A stretch of 64,000 nt of DNA from Flaveria trinervia. Taxonomy: Eukaryota; Streptophyta; Magnoliopsida; Asterales; Asteraceae. The notes beneath the pieces were generated by a model, which worked only from the letters and a program-made list of their open reading frames with translations, did no database searches and was not told the origin of the DNA. Positions 11,420 to 20,266 of this stretch are shown here, piece by piece. The translations under genes and the position numbers were made by a program. Numbering within the stretch: the stretch's first letter is position 1; each line of letters begins with the position of its first letter. The DNA lies in contig CM046452.1 of NCBI GenBank assembly GCA_025506515.1, positions 40,023,518 through 40,087,517 on the forward strand. Reading direction: 5' to 3'.

Positions 11420-12143
11420 ACCTTTTCTTAAAACTAATTCTAATTATTTCTTCTTAAAATATGTGTGTCCTAAGTTGTCTAGTTCATCACTTTCATAAGC
11501 TCATGTTTTCTTTGAATGAAAAACTCTTTTTGAAGACTTTCCTTAGATTCTTGAAAAATTTTTCTGATACTTCGGAAGATAACATTTTACCTTCGGAAGA
11601 AAAATATGTCTTCAAAATAAATGACTGTCTAAAGAATTTTTACCTTCGGAAGAAGTCAAACGTTATCTTCCGAAGCTTAAAATTCTTAACTTAGACACTT
11701 ATTCATTTTTAAGGACTTTTTCCTTCCGAAGCAAAAATTACTTTCGGAAGCTTTGTTCATTCTTATACAAAGCATCCAAAAATTTATTTCTCTTCCGAAG
11801 CATAACTTTAAGACTCTCAGGAACATTCTTCCGAAGTCACTTTAGCTTCGGAAGCTTTTTCAATCACAACTTCCGAAGACAAATTACTTTCGGAAGCTTT
11901 TTGAATCCAAGAAAACTACTTTTTGAGCAAAAAGGTAAACTACTTTTTCAGAGGTGGGACCGACATACAGATTTCAAAGTTTATTCTCTTTCATTAAACT
12001 TTATCTGAAATCCTTCTCTCTCATATAAACCCACGGTTTCCCCCTTCTTCTATCATCTGCTTTTCTTCCATACCTAAAACCCAAAGCTTTCTCTCTGAAA
12101 TTTACTTCCCATTCTTTTTTCTTCATCTCTAAGCTACCTCACA
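11420..12143 (+). promoter_or_regulatory. A pol-ORF3 spacer with CTTCCGAAG/CTTCGGAAG array
   Basis: No convincing gene. About eleven copies of a 9-mer, CTTCCGAAG or CTTCGGAAG or one-base variants, lie in both orientations between 11570 and 11900 (for example 11570, 11591, 11644, 11667, 11723, 11792, 11828, 11846, 11870). Adjacent opposite copies can fold as hairpins. The same word fills the LTR U3 and the 3' end of gag. A TATA box follows at 12024. I infer a promoter or structured RNA region for ORF3. Confidence 0.7.
12024..12029 (+). promoter_or_regulatory. TATA box upstream of ORF3 (element A)
   Basis: TATAAA within CTCATATAAACC, 115 bp before the ORF3 ATG and about 125 bp after the hairpin array. 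It is positionally conserved in C, D, E, G and H. Function is inferred. Confidence 0.5.
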
Positions 12144-15100
12144 ATGGTTGATCTTACACACAGAAATGATCCTCACTTGCCATGCAGCTACACAGACAAC
12201 ACAATCAGGTTGCTCTGATATGCTCTGACAAAGATCCTCATTTCTCAGAGGTTTGCCGTTTCTTGTCTTTGTCTCACTACTTCACCTCCCTAACCATTGA
12301 TCCTCCTATATGAGGATCATTTGCTTGAATTCTGGAAGACCTGCCAAGAGGTCATTATGGATGGGGAGAAGGCACTGTCTGCCACAGTGCAGGGGAGAAC
12401 AATTTCATCACTCCGGCCATCATCAACCGACATCTTCAGCTGGATGATGAAGCAGGTGAAGTGTTCTTCCCAAAGAAGCGGTTAATCATTCCTTCGAGCA
12501 GATGGGCTATGAAGGAGATTTCTCTGTAAAGACCTTCAGGAAAGGGAAGGTCTCATCCCAGTGGAAATACCTGCTCCATGTGGTTATCCACAGCTTATCA
12601 AACAAGCATGGTGGATGGGACCAGATTCCTGAGATTCTCTCCTTTATAGTTCATGGGATGGTTCAGGGGTCAAGTTCAGGTATTCACAATTTGTTTATAC
12701 TAATTTACTTGCAAACTTAGACTCCTTAGAGTATTACATGTTTCCTAGATATGTTCAACACATTCTTACCTGTGAACTGGGCTCACAGTTGAGGGAAACA
12801 GGCAATATTCTTAAACTGGGACAGATGAAGCCCGACATCTTTAAAATTATGAAGAAGCAACTGTGGCTTCTCAGGGTAGAAACAGCCCTAGTCCCAAAAA
12901 TGTTAGAGCTCATTGCTCAAGGTGACAACATAGCAGTCCAAGCTAGTGTTGAACCCACACCTACTGCTCTCCTACCCTCTTCGCAACCTCCAATATTCAT
13001 CACCTACAAAAGAAAATCCCAACGAACCCCTGCTCAGGCTATTGAGTCTGTGCAGGCCCCAAATACTCACCTTACAGGAAGAAGTGGACTCCAGAGCTCC
13101 CACTTCTCCTGAGGAGCAAACCACTCCCATTACTTTACCTATCAGGGTTGAGGTTCCTCAAGCTCAACCTGATGAGCTCATTAGCCAAACAACTGTAAGC
13201 TTTCACTCTGAGTCTCAACACTCAAGTGAACAACCTTCAGGGGACAGCTACCATCCCCAGCCTTTGGATCTAAACCAACCAATTCCCAACCTATCCTTTT
13301 ACACTCATGAAGACTTAGGATTCAGTGAGTACCATGAGTCTCTCTCTCCTCCCCTACTCAAAGAGAGATGAGTACCTCTGACTCTCCTCAGTCTATCCCT
13401 CATCAGTCACCTATTACTGAGGTGGACACATCTGAACCTGTTCCGGATGTCCATATGGAAGAGGCTCTCACATTTGAAAGTGATTACATCATTAGACCTC
13501 AACCATGGCAACTCAGCCCATTGGCATCTTAATTGAGATTGCCAGTGAGCAGAGGAAAACCAGCAGCCAAGAAACTCAAGCTGGTGGTGAGAGAGAGGAC
13601 TTTGGTCCAATCCTCTCATCCCCCAGTGATTCTTCTGATGAAGATGAGGGGAATTGAGACTAAAGGTACAACAATTGTCACAAACATGCACCTATCTAGT
13701 CTCTAAGGTTAGTCACTTGGAATCTCAGGTGACTACCCTGCAAAACAGGGTCAATGATCAGCAACTCAGATTTCATATCTGCAGGAAAAACTAGCTGAGA
13801 GACCTTTAAGGAGAGCTCAACCAGGAACACAAGAACCTGTGGAAGTGACTGATTTATCCTCCAGCTCACCTATGCAAGTGGGTGATGCTACCAAAAAGGG
13901 GGAGAAAGTTATCACAACCACAGAACCTGGGAGTTCTTCAAAGAGAATGGACATAGAGGACTCACCATCCTCACTTGCTGTTGTGCATTCTCAGCAACTT
14001 CCTCAAGTTCACATTAATGTGGACTCTATAGACTCTCTCATCAGGAGTCTCTTTGAGGAAGGTATACCAAGGGCTGTCTCATCTCCAACACATGGAACTG
14101 GCAACTACATCATCAGATGGAGGTTGATGCGACAGAGAGCCCTCATACTTCACAGAGTTCAAGGCCAACAAGAAGTCTTTCAGTTCCAAAGCCTGAGCTT
14201 CTATGAAGGACTGGATTTAGTCAACATGCCACTTGTCAATCCAAGCAAATCTAGACAAGCTGACAGGCTGGTTCAAAGAATCCAAGACAGGATCCTTGCA
14301 GAGTTCTCTCTAAGAAGGAGACTTAGGCAATCAGGCAATGTCATCGGTCAACTGGATGCTGAGGTGGACCTAAGATTAGTTTCATAGGGGAAACCTTGGC
14401 TGAAGGCCCAGTGGCAGAACCTGAGAACCTTGTCTCACTATCAACAACTGCTGCAGAGGTCCAAACTCATCTGAGACACCTGTGGTGAAGGTTTTCTCAG
14501 CCTCTCTCTGGCCAGAGCATGGAAGCTACACCAAGCAATGAAGGCCAAGCCTCAATCCCCTGAGTCACAAAGGTCTGTTGGTGACAAAGGGAAAAGGATA
14601 ATGACTCCTGAGGAAATTGAGGAGAGAGAGAGAGAGAGGAAAAGGAGGCTAAGGGAGAGAAGTTCTTCTGGGTCATCAAAGTTCATGCAAGCTGCAATCA
14701 GGGCTGCCCCCAGACCAAATACTCAAAATGATGAACAAAGGGCAGTCAGGATTAATTATTTACAGACCAGGAACTATGATGTTGATGAAATCATCTCCCT
14801 CCCCTTAGAAGAGTTGAATGAACTGGCTGACATGGAAGTGTCAAGAGAGATAAAGGAGAAAGAGGATGCAAGGTTACTTCTCCAATTCAAAGAGGAGAGG
14901 AGACAAAAAGACTTCACAAGCATACTCCCACTCTCTCTCAGTTCAAGAAAGTCCTGCACAGGAAGATGTGGCTCCACAAGAACCTCAGGTAGATAAAGAA
15001 GAGGATAGAATCAAAATGATAAACTACCTGAGTGCCACAGGCTTCTATCAGGCAAATACACTTCTCCCCTGTCCTATGACTTCATTGAGTTCGAGTACTT

Positions 15101-15938
15101 AAAGCAACTTGAGCTTGAGTTAGTCAAGAAAGAAAAACAACCAAAAGGAAGCTAAGGGAAGAAGCTGCGAAGTCAAGAGCCATCATTCAAAAGAATGCAA
15201 AAAGTCTGCTGACAGACAAAGAATGATGAGCTTCTTGAAGTCATATGGATTCTCCGGAGGAGACTTGGTCCCATGTCTCTATCTACAATGGATGAGCATA
15301 TAAGGGTAATCAAGCAGAAGATTAAAAGTGGTGAACTCATTGACTTGCACTCTCTTCCAAGTCAAGTCCCACCTGAAGTGGAGGTCAAGTTTGAAACAAC
15401 CGAGACACCTGAACCAGAACCTCCAGCTGAGCTCAGCAAACTTCATCTTCTTATCCAAGACAGGGTCAAACTCCCTCTCTTCTGAACCTGTGAGGGAGGA
15501 ACCACCAACTGAGAAAGACACTGATGATCAACATGGTGCTGCAGACCATCTTCTCAGTAAAGACATAAAAGAAGAAGAAAATGGCCTCTAAACCAAAGAC
15601 TAAAAAGAAGAAGCCAAAGTCATCTACCTCTACACCCCAGGCTGAATCAGATAACCTGAGGAAGTGCATGATGAGGCAGCCCAATCAACTCCTATGCAAG
15701 TGGCTCCTCTAGCAACTGAGACACCCATCTTATCCTGGACTTTACTCTACCAATCCAGAAAGATGGAGATGGAATCAGAGATCAAGGTGTTGAAAATGTC
15801 TACTCATGGCAAGACATAATCAACTTACCTCTGCATGATCTCTTTGAAATGAGAAGATACTATGAGAGTCTTGATGATCCTGACCATCAAATGAAGAAAG
15901 GGATGGTCTTGATTATTCTGAAGACTACAAACATTTAA
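12144..15938 (+). pseudogene. ORF3 of element A, frameshifted
   Basis: It starts at ATG 12144 (MVDLTHRNDPH), after the TATA box and a pyrimidine-rich leader. Main pieces lie at 12297-12720, 12738-13112, 12946-13371, 13839-14387, 14538-15102 and 15273-15591, in changing frames. The stop TAA is at 15936-15938, 40 bp before the LTR. Region 1 is the conserved N-terminal domain (FWKTCQEVIMDGEKALS, MGYEGDF, SNKHGGWDQI). A Pro/Ser/Thr/Gln-rich linker follows, then a heptad segment readable at about 13650-13760 in the -1 frame. Next is an RRRLRQSGNVIGQLD block, then a highly charged ERERERKRRLRE segment. A C-terminal block (HDLFEMRRYYESLDD) ends it. No membrane segment or signal peptide is visible. 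Function unknown; nucleic-acid or particle association is only a guess from its charge. Confidence 0.8.
13893..13908 (+). promoter_or_regulatory. Internal polypurine tract in ORF3 (element A)
   Basis: AAAAAGGGGGAGAAAG lies 2.1 kb upstream of the 3' LTR and shares GGGGGAG with the terminal PPT. The 12-base core is identical in B, C, D and E, although the flanks differ. Confidence 0.5.
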
Positions 15939-15969
15939 AGATCTTCTAAGTGTTTTGGTAGCATCAGCC

Positions 15970-15980
15970 TAGGGGGAGTT
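15970..15980 (+). other. 3' polypurine tract of element A
   Basis: TAGGGGGAGTT directly abuts the TG of the 3' LTR and would prime plus-strand synthesis. Confidence 0.9.
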
Positions 15981-16766
15981 TGTAAGGATTCCTGAAGTCT
16001 GATGCAAACCAAAAACTGCCTAAGTGTTTCAGCAACATGCACTAAGTACTGAAGTGAAGAATGCTTCGGAAGAATTACACAAAGCATTAGAAAATACTCT
16101 AAGTGTAATATCTTCTGAAGCCAAGACCAATATCTTCGAAGCCTAACATGAAGTCTTCCGAAGCTTGAAGAGACAAAGTCTTCCGAAGCTTACCCTATGA
16201 AGACAGATTTCTTCCGAAGACTTTTAGTACACATGCTTTATCTGATGTACTGTTCCATAAGCACCTTTTCCGCTGCGTCTCTGATAAGTCACCAACTTAC
16301 AAGAGTTGGTGAAAAGGTCCATGCTTTTGGTAACTGTACATTGAGGTCTTGAGTCTGAAACTTTCCACTTTATGTACTTTATCCTTTTTGTAATGTATAA
16401 GGATGTGAGCTATGCATGTCATAGTCACAAGGTCAAAAGGCAGATAGCCTTTTGATCCTACAATTGATTTTGTTAGTGTCTAGTCAATTGTATCCAGCTG
16501 GCTTTCATAGTATAGCCGGCTGTAGGTTGTAGTATAAGTATTCCAAGTTCTTGTATCTTCTTTATGCTTTGTAACACTTGTAAAAGAACTTGAGAAAGCA
16601 ATATACTGCTCCCTTGAAAGCTATACTCTCTTGTTCTGTCTCTTGCTTTACTTGTGTTCTCTGTATCACCTTTGGTTACCTAGTTCACTGTTTGATTAAA
16701 GTTTAGTTAATCTTCTCATTGTGTTGTTGTGTTGTAATTGTGTTCAAGCCCTTAAACGATCCTGCA
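15981..16766 (+). repeat. 3' LTR of element A (786 bp)
   Basis: It matches 4346-5133 with about 5 substitutions and 8 one-base length differences (788 against 786 bp). It begins TGTAAGG, ends CCTGCA and is followed by the CACAT duplication. Confidence 0.95.
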
Positions 16767-16771
16767 CACAT
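16767..16771. repeat. Target-site duplication of element A, right copy (CACAT)
   Basis: Identical to 4341-4345 and directly after A's 3' LTR. Confidence 0.95.
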
Positions 16772-16809
16772 GTTTAAGAAATAATAAGAATTAGTTTTAA
16801 GAAAAATTT

Positions 16810-19800
16810 ACTCAAGGTTGATCATCCCAATAGCTGAATTAGATATTTAAATATTTGTTCATCAAAAGCCTTTGTAAACAAATCAGATTGTTCATCTGTG
16901 TGAACCTTAACTAGTTTAATTAATCCCTTTTCATAATTATCTCTTATTAGATGATACCTGATATTGATGTGCTTTGTCCTTGAGTGCTGCACAGGGTTCT
17001 CCAAATGAGATAGCACTGTTGTTGTCTATGTGGATTGGAGTCTCTGTGAAATTTATCCCATAGTCTAGCATTTGATTCTGAATCCAAAGCACCTGAGCAC
17101 AGCAGCTAGCGGCAGCAATGTATTCAGCTTCAACAGTTGATGCAGAGACACAGGATTGTTTCTTGCATTGCCATGAGGCAACCCTCCACCAAGAAATTGA
17201 CATCCCCCAGATGTAGACTTTGCAGTCATATTGCAACCACCTAATCACTATCTGTATAAGCATACAGATTAAAGTCAAAATTCTTGGGATACCATAGACC
17301 AAGTGTTGATGCACCTTGAGGTATCTTAGAATCCTTTTGACAGTGATAAGATGAGACATCTTAGGGTTGGCTTGATATCTTACACAGAGGCATGTAGCAA
17401 ACATGATATCAGGCCTACTAGCAGTAAGACACATAGAGACCCAATCATAGCCTGTATAAGTGTTCATCTACACACTCCCCCTCAAGATCAGGACCAAGGG
17501 AGTGATTTTGGCTATGGGTGTCTTAGCAATCTTACAGTCAGTCGTATTGAACCTTTTGAGTATGTCTTGAACATACTTTGACTGACTTATGAAGATGCCA
17601 TCTTCAACTTGCTTCACTTGAATTCCCAAAAAGAAATTGAGTTCCCCCATGGCACTCATTTCAAATCTGTCTTGCATCAGCTTCTCAAAGTCTTTGCAGA
17701 GCTTTGGATTAGTTGAACCAAAGATGATGTCATCCACATATACTTGAACTAGCAATATGTCTTTTCCTTTTCCTTTGATGAAGAGAGTTCCATCTATAGT
17801 ACCTCTCCTGTATCCATGTTTACAGAGATACTCAGATAGTGTCTCACACCACTTCTTGGGTGCCTGATGCAGCCCATAGAGAGCTTTGTCAAGCTTGCAG
17901 ACATAATCAGGATGATCAGGATCTACAAAATCAGGTGGCTATTTGACATAAACCTCTTCATCTATCACTCCATATAAGAAGGCACATTTCACATCAAGTT
18001 GAAAGACCCTGAAGTTCTTGGATGCAGCAAATGCCAGGAATATCCTAACAGCTTCTAATCTTGCCACTGGAGCAAAGACATCAGTGTAGTCAATCCCTTC
18101 TTCTTGTGTGTATCCTTGAACAACCAGTCTAGCTTTGTTTTTGATGATAATGCCTCTATCATCTTCTTGTTACTAAATACCCATTTGGTTCCTATTGTAG
18201 TCTTCCCAGAAGGAAGAGGACAAAGGTTCCAAACTTTCTGTCTTTTGAATTGAAGCAGCTCTTGTTGCATAGCTTGAACCCAACTTCCATCCTTTAGGGC
18301 CTCCTCAACTTTCTTTGGCTCTATCTGGGATAAAAAACAAGAGTGAAGACAAACATTTGCTTCAAGGGTTGTCCTCTTGTCTTTACCCCAGAGAAAACAT
18401 TCCAATGATGTTTGTGGTAGGATGAGACTTGTGAATCCTAAGCTGAGGAATCACAACAAGTTGTTGAGAAAGATCTAAATTTGAAAAATTTAGATCTGGC
18501 ATAGATGTTTCTCCCACCACATCAGCACATATTTCAAGTAAAACTTGATCCAAGCGGTGTGTGACATCATTCATGTTCTCATCTATGGTGTGGTTAGTGG
18601 CATCAAGAAATCCTTGGTCACTGTCACCATCACCATTGTTGTCTTCCACAGTTGAGGTGTTCTTATCTGGTTGTAGAGCCTCTGAGCTGGAATTTAAAGG
18701 CATACCAGATGTATCAGCTGACTTTGTCATTGTTGTGCTGATAGAAACCTCATTTGTAGAAGTAGTTCCAACTGGAGCTGAAGATGTATGACTTGAAGGT
18801 CTTCCTAGCTCAAATCTTGGGTCAGGATCACCTGTATTTAAATTTTCTGCAGATCCTGAAACATTCTCACAAGATTTATTAAAACAGTTGGTAACAAAAT
18901 CAAGATCAAATAGCCAATCTGGACCAGAACCAGCAACACATGGTGTGTGTTCATTGAAGGTCACATTGACTGACTCCTCAACTATTCTAGTTCTAAGATT
19001 GTACACTCTATAAGCCTTAGCTTGGGAAGAGTGTCCAATAAAGTGTCCATCATCTGATTTCTCAGCAAACTTGGCAATTTGATCTTTGGTATTCAAGATG
19101 GTGCAATGACATCCAAATGACCTGAGAAAACCAATGAAAGGTTTTCTCTTGTGCCAAAGTTCATAAGGAGTCTTCCCATGAGTCTTAACTACTAAAACTC
19201 TGTTCTGCACATAGCAGGCAGTGTTAACTGCCTCTGCCCAGAAGGTGATGGGCAGTTTAGAGTCAGACAGGATGGTTCTTGCAGCTTCAATCAGTGTCAT
19301 GTTTCTCCTCTTAGCAACACCATTTTGCTGAGGAGTCCTGGGAGCACTAAATTGTCTTGCAATACCCTTTTCATCACAAAATGTATCAAGGGTTTGATTC
19401 TTGAATTCTGTTCCTTGATCACATCTTATGATTTTGACCTTGTGATCAGACTGATTCTCAATCTTTAAGATGAAATTCTTCAGAATCTCAGGAGTCTCAT
19501 CCTTAGTTCTAAGGAAAAAGACCCAAGTGAATCTTATAAAATCATCTGTGATCACTAGACAGTATGAGGTCCTTCCTAAACTCATTACACTGGTGGGGCC
19601 AAAGAGATCCATATGTGACAAGTGTAGAGGTGTAGTGATGGAGTTCATTTCCTTAGGCTTATGAGATACCTTATGTTGCTTCCCTTTCAGGCATGCAACA
19701 CAGTGATCATTACTTTTAAACTCTTTCTTTGGCATTCCAGTTACCAGATCATGCTTAATCAATTTATTCATGTTCTTAAAGTTTACATGGCACATTCTTT

Positions 19801-20244
19801 TATGCCATAGGAAAGATTCATCACTACTGGCTTTAGATAGAAAGCATGAAACTTCTACGGAGGAAGAGGTTTCTTGCAAGTCTATCTTGTACATGTTTCC
19901 TTTCCTGGGGGCTCTAAGCAGGATATGCTCATGAGGAATGACCACACCAGGCTTAAGAACAATGCACTCATGCTCAGTAAAGAGCATGTTATGACTCTGA
20001 TCACAAAATGAGATACACTCACAAGATTGTATCCAAGCTCTTTAACAAATTTTACCTTTTCAATGCTGAGCTTACCATTTGTGACCTTGCCCCTTCCTGA
20101 AATGTAACCACCTTCATCTCCTCCAAAAGCAACAGGTCCTCCATCAATCCTTTCAAAGTTCTGGAGTAGTGACCTATTACCAGTCATGTGCCTGGAGCAG
20201 CCACTGTCTATGATCCCAACATTTCTGTTTGTCTTCAGCTGTCC
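16810..20244 (-). pseudogene. pol of element B (protease, integrase, RT, RNase H)
   Basis: Reading leftward: protease IIDSGCSRHMTGNR (D-S-G near 20206), then pre-integrase and integrase in a long open stretch (19987-18383, 534 codons). That stretch holds LWHKRMCHVNF, CVACLKGK, HMDLFGP, IRCDQGTEF and NGVAKRRN, i.e. the zinc HHCC plus D, D and Glu-region motifs. In the last the usual Glu is Lys (VAK for VAE), so the catalytic triad may be broken. RT begins at about 18330 and has YVDD at 17729-17740. RNase H lies at 17290-16960, and the stop TAA is at 16810-16812. Frame breaks lie near 20000, 18390, 18130, 17760 and 17000. An AGGGGGAGT word lies at 17474-17482, as in A. Confidence 0.88.
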
Positions 20245-20266
20245 CTGTACAAAAGAGAATCATTAG
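20245..20266 (-). promoter_or_regulatory. 3' splice-site-like sequence at the gag-pol boundary (element B)
   Basis: The minus strand after the Gag stop (20263-20265) reads CTAATGATTCTCTTTTGTACAG, again a CTAAT, T-rich run and CAG. It is homologous to A at 7935-7956. Confidence 0.45.

Larger units (their letters stand above)
4346..16766 (+). mobile_element. Element A: complete Sirevirus-like Ty1/copia retrotransposon
   Basis: A 12.4-kb element with, in order: 5' LTR (4346-5133), PBS (5136-5147), gag (5217-7939), pol (7957-11419) in copia order PR-IN-RT-RH, spacer with inverted repeats, ORF3 (12144-15938), PPT (15970-15980) and 3' LTR (15981-16766). A CACAT duplication flanks it. The two LTRs differ by about 5 substitutions and 8 single-base length changes by my alignment, so insertion is recent. 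It sits in B's spacer in the opposite orientation, about 40 bp past B's pol stop. A and B are the same family but different copies. Many frames are broken, so as written it could not make its own proteins. Confidence 0.95.

Noticed and set aside
11570..11900. CRISPR-like array of short repeats
   Set aside because: Repeats are 9 bp in both orientations with irregular spacing inside a plant retrotransposon; there are no unique spacers and no cas genes.
14621..14645. GA-rich simple repeat as an independent microsatellite
   Set aside because: It encodes the Glu-Arg run of ORF3 and is in frame with the surrounding segment.
12144..15938. ORF3 as an envelope gene
   Set aside because: Position fits the Sirevirus env-like ORF, but I see no signal peptide, membrane helix or fusion segment in any copy.
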